From Paramarasmius palmivorus (taxonomy: Eukaryota; Basidiomycota; Agaricomycetes; Agaricales; Marasmiaceae): a stretch of DNA of 64,000 nucleotides. Of the stretch, positions 10,936 through 21,901 are shown in pieces. The notes under the pieces were generated by a model. That model did no database searches. It was not told the origin of the DNA and was given only the letters and a program-made list of their open reading frames with translations. The translations under genes and the position numbers were made by a program. The stretch is from positions 1-64,000 of the forward strand of contig JAYKXP010000142.1 of assembly GCA_037176845.1 (NCBI GenBank). Direction: 5' to 3'. Positions within the stretch are counted from its first letter, which is position 1. Each line of letters starts with the position of its first letter.

Positions 10936-11573
10936 GGTAAATAGCCAAGAGTAGATTGCGAAGACAAATCAGGAGAGAATTGATTGTTTCATGGGGCCAA
11001 CGTTTCTCGAAATTATAGGGCTGAGTGCAGGGGGTTTGACAGACATATCAATGATCGCAAAGAGATGTATTGCGGGCGGCCAGAGTTGGACATTGGGCGC
11101 CAGACGTTGCGACGCGCACTGCAATGACTGCACGTCAAGTTGGATTGTTGAAAGTGAGAGGGAAAAGCGAGTGAAAAGCGGTAAAGCCGTGTGACTTGTG
11201 TGACGCGTTCTCTTTTCCTCTTGCCTCTCCATCGACGACGCGATTTAGACGCGATACATTGGAGATCTCGAAGAAAAACGGTTGGATATACTCTCCTATC
11301 TGACTCCTAGGACGTGCAAAACACCCTTTTCATGTCCTCAGGGTTTTCATTAACCTCAAGGCGAACCTGATGATTTTCAACTTTTGATCTCACCGCTGTC
11401 AAATTCTTGACTCCTCTTGACTCCTGATAGAAACACGAGCTTCGCTTGTACGACAACAAGCTGTTCTAGGCATGGATAGGATCGGTACCTTTAGATGAAG
11501 AGATGGTTTAAAAGGCTGCAATGAACAGGCTCAGTCAAACAGCACACTCTTCCTAGCCCTTTTCATCGTAACC

Positions 11574-12646
11574 ATGCCTAAAGCACCCGCTTTCACACCC
11601 AAAGAGCCTATCGAAAAACTTCCTTTGGCCGTCAGAAAAGATGGTAAGCTATCAATACTTCCCAAGCCGTTATTCTGTCGCTCATGAATGCTAGTTCGCG
11701 ATAAATACGAAAACGAGAAGGAAGGATTCGAGAAGACCATTTCTGAGCTTCTGGGAACTCCCTTCAAACTCAACCTGAATCCTAATGAGATCTGGGCTTA
11801 CAGTACCGACTCTAACGGTTCTGCTGGAGGTATCCTTGCTGGGTATGTATTGGTGTTCTCTAGTCCATGTAGGATGCTAATACCCTACCTAGATACGTCA
11901 ACGGCTTCATCTACAACCTCAAGCGCTTCGTAGAGAAGTTCGGTGACGAGGGAAAGACGCATTTCAACGACGCCGTATCCGAGTCCGAGCTGCGAGTTGG
12001 CGTAAACCCTCTAGGCGACAAGGCCGACTACATCGACTGTGCTGTTAAAGACGGCGTCTTCTGGATTCTTTTCAAACACGACAGCCTTGGGTGCAACCAA
12101 GACTACATCTACGACGCGATGCTTGCCGCTATCGAGGCAGTGGCTCGCGATGGGCTATCTCTTCGGGCCAAGCGCGATATCGACGAGTCCTGGGAGGAGA
12201 AGATTGACGATCTTAAGGAGGAGATTGCGACCATCACAGCGATTCCCGACATTGTCTTGGATCCTAACTTTGAAGAGAACTTCAAGGCGTTGAAGGCAGC
12301 ACAGAAGGCTGATGACAGGTGGCAGGAGACGTTCGGTCGCGCTACCTTTGACTACTTCGAGAGCTTGAAGTCTCAATTGGAGAGGCAAGGCTTCAAGGGC
12401 GACGATATGCTCCAGGAAGGCCTTCAGGAGGGCATGCCGGCGAAGAAGTTCGTGTTGCGCATTTTGCCAAAGATTGGTAAATCGTACAATGAGATTGTCA
12501 TTGAGGATGGAACGGGCTACCTACAAGTGCGTTCACCAATTCTTTGCACAGCGATCCTTTCTAACAATGATGTTTGGTAGACCACGCCGGAGAACTGGTG
12601 GGTGAATGTATCTGATGCCGGAGAAGGGCTAGTTAATCTATTATGA
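11574..12646 (+). CDS. Conserved hypothetical protein, 305 aa, four exons
   Basis: This is an unrecognised but clearly real gene. Exons 11574-11643, 11695-11842, 11893-12526 and 12581-12646 join into one uninterrupted frame of 306 codons. The protein starts MPKAPAFTPKEPIEKLP and is mostly predicted helical. It has an acidic helical middle (SWEEKIDDLKEEIATI, about residues 180-195) and ends TPENWWVNVSDAGEGLVNLL. Motifs worth a profile search are NPNEIWAYSTDSNGSAGG (about residues 55-72) and DCAVKDGVFWILFKHD. It has no signal peptide, no membrane span and no cysteine pattern. A soluble cytosolic protein is likely. I do not assign a function. Confidence 0.75.
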
Positions 12647-13759
12647 ATGAAGTGGATGTAATAAAAAGCATGTAAATACTTATATACGATAGGATACGAG
12701 TGTCGCTGTGCGACTCTGGACTATTGGTGTGTCGTAGCTCTAAGATTCAGAAGGAATGGTGAGTACTTGAGTTCCAAGATGGTCGGAAACGAAAAACGAC
12801 CTGTGGAGCTGCACATAGGCGCACTTTGTCTTGGCTTGTCTCGGCGTCGGCCGCTGGTTTCTTAGACTATGACCACCATCACTGTCACCTATTTCCCTTT
12901 CACTTCGGGATATGCGGCGACATTCAAATTTCAATCATTGACAAGCAGGTGGTGATTGCCTTTTCACGAAAGCCACACGGTTCGTCAAGCGGTTCCTAGG
13001 TAGATCCTTACTACCTCACTGTACGTGTTTACCACTTCTTTCCCTGAAAATTGGTGCTAAAGTCGTCATTCAAACTGCTAGGCTAGACGTACGGTAATTC
13101 AGTCCAGTATGGGATCGAAGCGCGCCCGCCAAGAAAGCCGGGATACAATCAGTCGAGCCTGAGATTCTGGAGTCCCCACAGCTTTTGAGCGCGGCAGTAT
13201 CTGTCAGCACTAGGACGGGCATCGGACGAGTGAATCGTAGACGAGCTAGGTGACGGTTTACTAGGTGCGTAAGCCTGGGGTGACAATCGCAACCTTCACA
13301 CTGACACGTTTTCGCAGATTTTTTGGGTTTCTAAACCGAGTAATCAACGCTTCAACTGTTCAATTCCGCTACTGGTAACTGACGCTACAAGACCCTCGTG
13401 GAGCGTGCTCCGGCTCATGCCGCAAATCGCACGATTTTCATTACCTCTGTTTTCACATCATCAATACCTGAAGTTTGTAGTCCCTTTCCTATCAACCCAT
13501 CGAAGCGATGCAGCATATGGATAAACCGATACTCCCTACAAGTGTGATCTGGAAGCTGCGGATATGGGTTGCACGGCCTTCCTCAATAGCTTTTCTCCTT
13601 CTCCAATGCAAACCGTACTAGACCGTACTTCTCGTTCCTCGGCAAGCACTTCCTCCGTACGCGCGCAAATGATATGTATCTATCTAATGACGTACAACTC
13701 TGCACCGCCCCCAGTGGCCTCAGGCTCAGGATTCTTACCTTGTCGCACTTGGTTGCACA
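12647..13759. other. Intergenic, nothing recognised
   Basis: About 1.1 kb separates the hypothetical gene from the TATA box of the hydrolase. Short open frames occur on both strands but none shows splice-compatible extension or a known motif. This probably holds the 3' end of the left gene and upstream control sequence of the hydrolase. Confidence 0.4.
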
Positions 13760-13766
13760 TATAAAA
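13760..13766 (+). promoter_or_regulatory. TATA box of the TAP-type hydrolase
   Basis: TATAAAA lies 98 nt before the hydrolase ATG at 13865. A pyrimidine-rich stretch (about 13798-13858) between them is typical of a fungal transcription start region. Confidence 0.55.
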
Positions 13767-13864
13767 GACCGGTGGCACCGCCCAACACATTTGCGCCTCC
13801 ATTTTTTTCTCTATAACCTACATTCGTCTTTTATTCGATTTCCTTTTCACAACTACCATCCAAG

Positions 13865-16049
13865 ATGACCCCCAGAAGTAGAGGCCTGCGTCTTGTTTCG
13901 GCTCTACTCTTCAGCCTTGGAGGTGTTCTTGCACATTGCTTGGAGACAGAGGGTTGGTCCGAGTTGTCTTGGGCATCGGTAAGTGATATAGGTCTGCGAT
14001 ACAACGTCATGGCCATCACACATATGCTTTTTAGATCGAGCCCACAAAAGAGCTTGCATGGCGGCCGTGTTACGATACGGTCGGAAGCTTTGAATGTGGT
14101 CGTCTTCAAGTCCCTCTCAATTATTCTGACCCGGATGGACAATCTGCTGCCATCGCACTCATTCGCATCAAGGCCAACGTCTCTTCCGACAGCCCGGAGT
14201 ATCGTGGTCCAGTTCTCTACAACCCCGGTGGACCAGGTGGTAGTGGTGTAGACGATCTACTTGTGTATGGCAAACGATTGGCAAAAACAGTTGGACCCGA
14301 ATTCGACATCCTTAGTTTCGATCCCAGAGGTACGTTCATTGCCTTGAATGGACGGTCTCAGATTTCTGAGGGATCGTGTAGGTATAGCTCGTTCTACCCC
14401 CAAGGTGTCTTTGGTTCGAAACACGCGAGGAACGTACTCAATGGGCAGCTTCTATTAGCCTAGGTCAGAACAGCTCCTCACAGTATGTTTCAAACATATG
14501 GGCTCGCAGCAAGATAGAAGGCATTCTTGCTGAAGAACGTCTTGCCGACGTTCTTCCTCATATTCAGACCGACCACACGGCACGAGATATGCTCCGTATT
14601 AACGAAGCTCATGGCAGGGAAAAGATTCAGTATTGGGGTATCTCGTGAGTGCAGATTGATCTATATGTTGATTTATATTCAAGATATTTCTTTCAAGATA
14701 CGGCAACAGTCCTTGGTGCAACTTTTGCCGCCATGTTCCCAGTACGTCCGCTACGGCGTCGTGTATATCGTTGACATTTGTCTTAATATTTCTTTCCAGG
14801 ACAAAGTAGAGAGACTGGTTATCGACGGGGTAGTCGACGTCGCGAATGACTACTACACTGGTACGTCGAAACACACCTCGTATTATTCATGATACTTGAC
14901 TCGATCGATGCAGCTCAATGGAGAGAGATGCTTCTCGATGCAGATAAAGCTCTCCAGTGGTTTTTCAAGGACTGTCATGCTGCAGGACCCGAATTATGCG
15001 CCTTCTACGATGAATCGCCCGAAGCTATTCGAAGCCAGACTGAACAGACTGTATGCCTCTGTCCTCGAAGCTCCAGTTGCAGTGCGAACCGCAGAGTCGT
15101 ACGGATTAATTGATTACACAACTTTACGTGGCGTTATTTTCAGCCTCGGTCTCTACTTCCCTTTCGCGACCTGGTCAGCGATAGCTGCTGGTCTGGCTGC
15201 ACTAGAAGCTGGGGACGGAACCGCGCTATTTGCGTTGACTGGACAGTCTATTTTCGAGTGCGACTGTGACCCTACGAAGCATGCTTTTGAGCGAGTTTCG
15301 GAGGCACTGACCTGCTATACGATGCAACGATGGCGACGTCGTTCCATCTAGCCTGGAAGAAGCTCAAAATCATTACGAGGCATCCCTAGAGATTTCGGAT
15401 TGGGCCGAGATGGCTGCTGCGGCGAGAATTTCCTGCAGGTAAGTTTCGCTGGGGCTCTATACTCTCCTATTACACATGCTGAGCCGCTTGCTGTTAGCCA
15501 CTGGCCAAAGATCCCCAAGACATTCTTCAGAGGTACTTATTTCATCTTTCTCTATAACCTCGACAGTATCTAATGAACGATCCTCAGGACCAATTTCAGG
15601 AAACACGAGTCATCCAATTTTGCTTATTGGTAACAGCGCTGGTATGTTATTTCTTAATTGAATTGCTTCGTTCTAACATGTCTACAGATCCTGCAACGCC
15701 CCTTCACGCGTAAGTGTTGCTAAAAACATGGATCCGTCAGTCACTCACTAACTTATTCTCCAGGGCCCAAGTCGTCTCGCAAGGCTTCCCTGGATCTGTT
15801 GTACTCACCCAAGATTATGCAGGCGTTAGTATCACTCAGCCTCCCTTACATGAATCGTTCTGACCTTTCCATCATTAGCACGCCTCCATCTCTGCCCCGT
15901 CTTTCTGTACTGAGAATGCTCTTCGGGCCTATTTCCTCAACGGGACTCTCCCAGAGCCCGGCACTGTCTGTCCAGTGGAAGGAACTGCCTTTACAAACCC
16001 GACGCCGTTGTCACAGGGAGCTGGAGAAGGCAATGCTTTGAAGGCTTAA
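13865..16049 (+). CDS. Secreted alpha/beta hydrolase with TAP-like C-terminus, two frame breaks
   Basis: This is a serine hydrolase of the tripeptidyl-aminopeptidase type, exported by a signal peptide (MTPRSRGLRLVSALLFSLGG). It shows the oxyanion region YNPGGPGGSG (about 14219), the nucleophile elbow WGISYG split by an intron (about 14636-14702), the acid loop NSADPATP (about 15645-15700) and the histidine region DYAGHASISAPSFC (about 15822-15910). C-terminal TAP-like residues such as AIRCNDGD are at about 15318. About ten short introns fit. Two single-base insertions break the frame: one just after the nucleophile Gly (GGCAACAG where GGCACAG would keep TVLGATFAAMFP), and one at about 15310 (before PAIRC). 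Either the gene is freshly broken or the consensus has errors; all catalytic residues remain. The product would trim peptides outside the cell. Confidence 0.75.
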
Positions 16050-16419
16050 TTGGATAACCTACTTCGCGATTCAAGAGTCATCTGAATGTCAACCTCCAGT
16101 CGGACTCTCAGTTCACCTTTACTAAGCATTCGATGTTTCAGGAGGTCATTTTGTTTATTTATTCTCCACATTCCTTGATAACACCTACGTCGTTTCAATC
16201 GAGGTAACTCACTATTTATAATAAACCTCCAATCCAACTTCGTAATATATCCATGTTTGCAGCATATGCCCCAGCGTTTTGAATGAAGAAAACACAGTTC
16301 AGTCATTCAGAGATTCCAATTAGCGTTGGGCCAGACGACATTAGCCATGAAAAAGCTAGATCCCAGCAGACAAAGAAGCCAACATGTTGATGACTAGATA
16401 GGTGGCATAACAATGTTAA
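16050..16419. other. Convergent 3' spacer
   Basis: About 370 bp lie between the convergent 3' ends of the hydrolase and kinase A. No feature is seen apart from AT-rich sequence suited to polyadenylation signals on both strands. Confidence 0.4.
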
Positions 16420-17500
16420 CTAATCGGAATCTGAGTCCAAGAACCCGTCTGGCAACTTTGGGGCCGCAACCCTCATCGTACTCAGCCTTTCGCCGATGTC
16501 TGCGTCTTTGTACAACCGCCGTACAAAGTCCCTATGACTGAAAAGCCAAAGATCGTAGCTGTTGCTCGCATTGAAGTCGTATAAGGCATCAGCGAAAGCT
16601 CTGTATAGATCAAAAATATCTTTCTCGATGAAGAATGGAGTCATCAGGTCGCTTCCGCGAACATCATCCTTGTTCTGATTTCTCCAGTCTATCAAGACAA
16701 GCCGAGGTCCGGGGTGAGGATCGTCATTGGAATAGCCGGCGTCGTCGAAGAGAAGGTTATCAAGACGTATATCACCGTGCGTGATGCATACTTTGTGGGC
16801 AGTGTCGAGGACGTTCATGGCTTTTTTAAACTGTAAAGCAGAGGTTAGAGATGAAGAGGCCCCGGAAATCTAGACTCACCAAGCGTACATATCCTTCGAG
16901 ATCTATCCCCCGAAATCCCGATTCAAACTTGGTCGGAATATACTCCATCACGAACAATTTGCCCCGTTCGTTCCATGGCATGATTACCTGAAACGAATGA
17001 GCCATCAAGCTTCAAGCACTGTGTGTATAATCTGAAACGTCTACCTCATGCACACCATAAAACCACGGCAAATAGCTTCCCTGAAGGAACCAGAGCTTCT
17101 CAAAGGGCTCCAGCTGATTTGCAACCACTTGCTCGAGACTGCGGTAGTTCTCCTCTGGTATTTCGTCTTCTTGAGGTAGATGAGAGGCCACGATAAATTT
17201 GAAGACCAGGCATGCATCACTCTTGAGACCCACTGCTTTGGCGAGCCAGACCTGAGAATGGTAATCCTCCCCTTCTTGTATAGCATGCGTGATATGGTAC
17301 GAAACTATTCCTGCGTGAGGTTGCAGGGGTAGAGGTCGCGGAGAGTACGCTTGTACGTGTGGGTCTACTGTTGGACTACCCAACGCCAGCGAAAATAATA
17401 GCCCTGGGACGAGGGGGTTATTGAACGCTGCGTATTTGAGGTCGCGCACCTTGTCCGAGTCGCAAAAAGCGTCGTTGGTCATGATCTGGTCATGATGCAA
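16420..17500 (-). CDS. APH-like protein kinase-fold protein A, 324 aa, intact
   Basis: The protein belongs to the kinase-like superfamily, closest in motif style to aminoglycoside-phosphotransferase-type kinases common in Agaricomycetes. Exons 17500-17045, 16987-16880 and 16830-16420 join in frame (975 nt). Visible motifs are FVMEYIP (hinge region, about residue 165), the catalytic loop THGDIRLDNLLF (Asp and Asn kept) and LVLIDWRN (metal-binding Asp). VFKF-IVASHLP in the N-lobe may supply the ATP-binding lysine. No Gly-rich loop is obvious. The C-terminus is acidic (DSDSD). It is the only undamaged member of a three-copy array with kinases B and C, each separated by a small secreted protein gene or its relic. 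Substrate unknown. Confidence 0.72.
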
Positions 17501-18161
17501 ACTGACTGAACTGTGCCATTGTCACTGTGACTAAGTCACTTAGTCCCCCTGTGGTCACATCACATGACGAAGTCCGACTCACCTTCCTATTAGGGAAAAT
17601 GAAAACGTCCACTGACTCAACGAAGCCTTCCCTCTTGCTTTGCTTTTCTCCCTCCCAGATACCTCAGCGTTTGCTGCATTAGACGCCGACACTAATCCCT
17701 CTGACATCAAACCATGCGCCTACTATGTCTACATAAAGCCGGTTACCCCCCTCCACGCGACAAACTCTCCACGCATTGTAGATCAACATCTAACTTAATT
17801 CGGTGAACAAGATGTGAGAATAACGCCCACGGTTGACAAAACGGAAGAACGTAGAAAATATCTGCAATTTTTTGAACCAGATAGAGGTGACATGGGGTAG
17901 CATAAAGCAACGTTCACCTGCCCTCATAAACGAGGATTGTGTAGCGTACGTCTCAACTGGGCCCAGATCTCAATCTCTCGCCACTGCTGTATTTCAACTT
18001 AGCAAACCCTCTCTGATGGCAATGATCGAATGAAGCCTCAATCAAGCAACAAAATGATTCTTGGAGGACCAGTTACCTTGGTATCCCGCGTTACTTGGGG
18101 GCTGCTGGAGAGCGGGAGCATTTTTGTTTCAGCCACCGCATGAAGCATTTGGGCTTTATCA
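17501..18161. other. Divergent upstream region of kinase A and secreted protein A
   Basis: This is the promoter region shared by kinase A (leftward) and the small secreted protein (rightward). A short imperfect palindromic stretch GTGACTAAGTCAC lies near 17526. No coding region is recognised. It does not resemble the shorter upstream region repeated behind kinases B and C. Confidence 0.4.
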
Positions 18162-18168
18162 TATAAAA
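18162..18168 (+). promoter_or_regulatory. TATA box of secreted protein A
   Basis: TATAAAA lies 37 nt before the ATG at 18206, close spacing typical of strongly expressed fungal secreted proteins. Confidence 0.5.
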
Positions 18169-18205
18169 CCTTCCCTCGCCTTGATTGCAGCACCATCTTT
18201 CAGAC

Positions 18206-18890
18206 ATGATGTATCTTCATCTGGCTTCTCTCCTCGCCCTTGCCGCCGCCGTCGTTGCTCAGGATCCGATCAGTTTGCCTCAACCGTGCGAGTGGTCTCC
18301 TTGTTTGATGATCATCTAAATTAGTCCCCGCCTGTAGGTTCACCCTCTTCACATGCCAGAACACTCCCATTATCTGGAATGGCGGAACTCGTGAGTTCTC
18401 ATTCCTGACCAGTTCGTGTTCAAATTTATGAAAACTGTGTACTACTAGCGCCGTATGTTGTGGTACGTGTTATGGCCTCTACTGTTGTCGTACTCGGCTG
18501 ATGATGACATTCGCGGCGTCATTCTCTATTAGACGTGAGCTAAACTCTCTTCTCAATACCAAGTCCCAAGTGCTTATACACCGTGGTGACTACAGAGTCC
18601 GAAATGCCCGAGACACGACTGCGCCTCCTTTTGAGGTGTTCCCTGCGACTACAGAGAAGAGAGTATCTTGGCTTGTGAATGTACCTGGTGGTACGTTGGC
18701 ATTATCTTCCTTTGTGGTATACATATCAATCACACACACTCAAGGCACCTCTGTGCAATTCTTTGTCGAGGATACGAATGGTGAAACTGGTTCAACCAAC
18801 CCAATCAACGTCCAGTCTCGTGGGTTTGATTTCTTTCTTCATAGTAACAACACTGATCAAAACGCTGTAGTCGATGATAGCTGTCTTTAG
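18206..18890 (+). CDS. Small secreted protein A (Ser/Thr-rich, Kre9/Knh1-like fold likely)
   Basis: This is a short extracellular protein. Signal peptide MMYLHLASLLALAAAVVAQ is followed by LPQPFTLFTCQNTPIIWNGG, TPPYVV, VRNARDTTAPPFEVFPATT, VSWLVNVPGGTSVQFFVED and NGETGSTNPINVQS. This layout (ligand-binding-like beta strands with W-x-GGTPPY and GTSVxF motifs) is that of the Agaricomycete secreted family related to Kre9/Knh1 and 'Ser-Thr-rich GPI-anchored' proteins, here without a clear GPI tail. About five introns are needed. The join around 18530-18600 (before VRNARD) is the least certain and may hide damage. It pairs tail-to-tail with kinase B, and a truncated copy lies between kinases B and C. 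Confidence 0.62.
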
Positions 18891-18996
18891 GAGTTTTTTA
18901 GTTAAACGTGTCACATACATATACCACGGAGATTGTTCCATGTAGTGAAGGGGAAAATCGCGTGGCAGACAAGCAAAGATAATGGCAAATGGTTGA

Positions 18997-20077
18997 CTAT
19001 TCCGCCGAATCTGACAAAACTGGCTGGTAACTTTGGTCCCACAACCCTCAACGCACTCAACCTCTCGCCGATGTCCGGGTCCCTGTACAACCGCCTTATA
19101 AAGTCTCTATAACCGAAAACCCGAAGATCATCGCTGATGCTTGTGTTGAAATTGTATAAGGCTTCAGCGAAAGCTCTGTACAGATCACGGATGTCTTTTT
19201 TCATCAAGAGCGAAGTCATTATATCACTTCCGCGAACGTCGTCTTTGTTTTCGTTTCTCCAGTCTATGAAAACCAACCGAGGCCCAGGGTGAGGATCAGC
19301 ATTGGAATAGCCGGCGGTGTCGAAGAGAAGGTTATCGAGGCGTATATCACCGTGCGTTATACTTTCTTTGTGGGCGATGTCAAGGACGTTTAATGCATTT
19401 TTGAACTGGAAAGCGGAAATTAGACTTATTCGGAGTAATGGGAACACGTAGACCCACCAAGCGCATATATCCCTCGAGATCTATCCCTCGAAATCCCAAT
19501 TCGAAACTGGTCGGGATGTATTCCATCACGAACAGTTTGCCCGGTTCGTTCCATGGCATGAGGACCTGAAAGCGATGAGTGCTTGGGTCGTCAAGCATTG
19601 CGTAGTATCATCTGAAACGACTATGTACCTCATGCACCCCAAAGAACCACGGTAAGTAGCTTCCCTGAAGGAAATAAAGTTTTTCGAAAGGTTCGAGCTG
19701 GTTTGCGACTACTTGCTCGAGACTTCGGTAGTTCTCTCTGGCACTTCGTCTTGTTGAGGTAGGTGAGAAGCAACGATGAATTTGAAGACCAAGCATGTGC
19801 CACTCTCGAGACTCTCCGCGGGTTTGGCGAGCCAGACTTGAGAACGGTAGTCCTTTCCTTCTTGTATAGCTTGAAAAATTTGGTATGAGATTTTTCTTCC
19901 AGTGAGACGGGAATGAAGGGGTAAGGGGCGCGGAGAGTATCCTTGTGCTTGGGGGGAATCTATTGCATTTGCGGGACTGTCCAACGCCAGAGAAAACGAT
20001 AATCCGGGGACGAGAGGCTTATCCAATGCTGCCTTTTTGACAGCACGCATTTCGTCGCAAAATGCAGAGGCGTTCAT
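18997..20077 (-). pseudogene. APH-like kinase B, frame-broken copy
   Basis: This is a paralogue of kinase A that keeps the family motifs: FVMEYIPTSFELGFRGIDL, THGDIRLDNLLF and LVFIDWRN. It starts MNASAFCDEMRAVKK. Two frame breaks are seen by comparison with copies A and C. One base is missing in VPE-ENYRSLEQ (about 19735, GCCAGAGAGAAC against GCCAGAAGAGAAC). A second shift near 19010 displaces the acidic tail SDSAE, so the direct frame runs on past the family's stop. The catalytic core remains readable, so loss is recent or a sequencing error. Its upstream flank (about 20111-20155) is repeated behind kinase C, marking the duplication unit. Confidence 0.65.
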
Positions 20078-20227
20078 GATGTGTATGTCACTGTAAAGCG
20101 TCGGCCTGAGGCGATGACGCTTGAAATTTCTTTGATGATCACATGATAGATCCCTTGGCTAGATCTCGAGAACCAGACTGATGCTGACGATCACAAGTGA
20201 TCTGCGTATTATACTCTCCCCTCAGGT

Positions 20228-20445
20228 GTTCGTACGCGGCACCATTCTCTATTAGACGTGAGTTGGTAACTACAGAGTTCGAGATGCCCGAGAGACGACT
20301 ACGCCACCTTTCGAGGTGTTTTCTGCGACTACAGAAACGAGAGTATCTTGGTTTGTCGAGGATACGAATGGTGAAACTGGTTTAACCAGCCCAATTAACG
20401 TCCAGTCTGGTGGGTTTAATTTCCTTCCCCATAGTAAATCAAAAC
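20228..20445 (+). pseudogene. Truncated relic of the small secreted protein
   Basis: About 220 bp are nearly identical to the 3' half of secreted protein A (from TCTATTAGACGTGAG, 18529 against 20249). They encode the EMPERRLRHLSRCF / VFSATTETRVSWFVED region and NGETGLTSPINVQSGG. The signal-peptide exon is absent, and two internal deletions remove the last introns and the VNVPGGTSVQ segment. No start or export signal remains. It proves that the duplicated unit contained both the secreted protein and the kinase. Confidence 0.7.
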
Positions 20446-20467
20446 GTTGTAACATGACAATGATTGA

Positions 20468-21526
20468 CTATTCCGAATCTGACAAAAAACCCTCTGGTAA
20501 CGTTGGTCCTGCAACCTTCGACGCTCTTAACCTCTCGCCGACATCGGCATCCTTGTACAATTTCCGTGCAAAATCCCTATAAGTGAAAAGCCAAAGGTCG
20601 CAGCTGATGCTTGCGTTGAAGTCGTATAAGGCGTCAGCAAAAGCGTTGTATAGATCGTAAATATCTTTCTTTATGGTGAATGTAGTCATTAGATCGCTTC
20701 CGCGAACATCGTCCTTGTTTTCATTTCTCCAGTCTATCAAGACAAGCCGAGGCCCAAGGTGATCGTCATTGGCGTTGTCGAAGAGAAGATTATCAAGGCG
20801 TATATCACCGTGCGTGATACATGCTTTGTGGGCAGTGTCGAGGACGTTCATGGCAGTTTTAAACTGTGAAGTAGAGATTAGATTACTTCGGAGTAAAGAG
20901 ACCCGCAGATTTAGACTCACCAAGCGTACATATCCCTCGAGATCCATTCCTCGAAATCCTGATTCAAACTTGGTCGGAATATACTCCATCACGAATAATC
21001 GCCCCGTTCATTCCATGGCATGATTACCTGAAACTGTTGAGCCATCAAGCATTATGTTTAATCTGGAACGACTACCTCATGCACACCAAAGAACCACGGC
21101 AAGTAGCTTCCCTGAAGGAAATAAAGTTTTTCGAAAGGTTCGAGCTGGTTTGTGACTACTTGCTCGAGACTTCGGTAGTTCTCTTCTGGCACTTCGTCTT
21201 GTTGAGGTAGGTGAGAAGCAACGATGAATTTGAAGACCAAGCATGTGCCACTCTCGAGATCCGCGGGTTTGGCGAGCCAGACTTGAGAAAAGTAGTCTTT
21301 GCCTTCTTGTATAGCTTGAAAAATTTGGTATGGATTTTTCTTCCAGTGAGACGGGAATGAAGGGGTAAGGGGCGCGGAGAGTATTCTTTTGCTTGGGGGG
21401 AATCTATTGCATTTGCGGGACTGTCCAACGCCAGAGAAAACGATAATCCGGGGACGAGAGGGCTATCCAATGCTGCATCTGGAGAGCACGCATTTCATCG
21501 CAAAATGAGACCTGTTGATCGTTCAT
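20468..21526 (-). pseudogene. APH-like kinase C, frame-broken copy
   Basis: This is the third copy of the kinase. Its C-terminal half is clean: MEYIPTKFESGFRGMDL, THGDIRLDNLLF, LVLIDWRNENKDD and the tail LPEGFLSDSE with stop at 20468. The N-terminal half is broken by one-base losses near 21478 (before AALDSPLVPG) and near 21335 (AAAAATCCATACC against AAAAATCTCATACC in copy B, before YQIFQAIQEGKDY). The linker repeat of the catalytic loop is shortened (DNANDDH against DDAGYSNDDPH in A). Upstream, a T run has grown to 11 nt from the 3 nt seen at the same place behind kinase B. Confidence 0.65.
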
Positions 21527-21901
21527 GATGTGTAAAGCGGCCTGAGATGAATCGATGACGCTTGAAATTTCTTTTTTTTTTTATGATCACATGATAGATC
21601 CCACGGGTCAAAGGAGAGCTTGTTACTTTGGGATTGAAGTTCATTAAACTAGATGCCGAAGTTTTCAGTAACTTATAGCTATAGAGTCAGCATGCTTTGT
21701 AGATATACCAAAGATTGTCCGAGATGAAGTGTATGGATGCATCTTGAGTCAAACTTGAAGCCATATACAGTAAAGTACATAGTCCGTAAGGATACGAAAC
21801 CGAGCTCCGCATACTTGAGAACGACGATTGTGGCATATAGGTAGCATAGTGTTTTACAATATACGTGTCATATGGTGAGAATTGTGAATGACATACAAAC
21901 T

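Larger units (their letters stand above)
18529..21607. repeat. Tandem duplication of secreted-protein / kinase unit
   Basis: Two diverged direct copies are seen: secreted protein A 3' part plus kinase B plus upstream flank (about 18529-20155), and relic plus kinase C plus upstream flank (about 20249-21607). The right edge of both is the sequence around GATGATCACATGATAGATCCC. Kinase A is an older, more diverged member without a matching flank. Confidence 0.65.
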
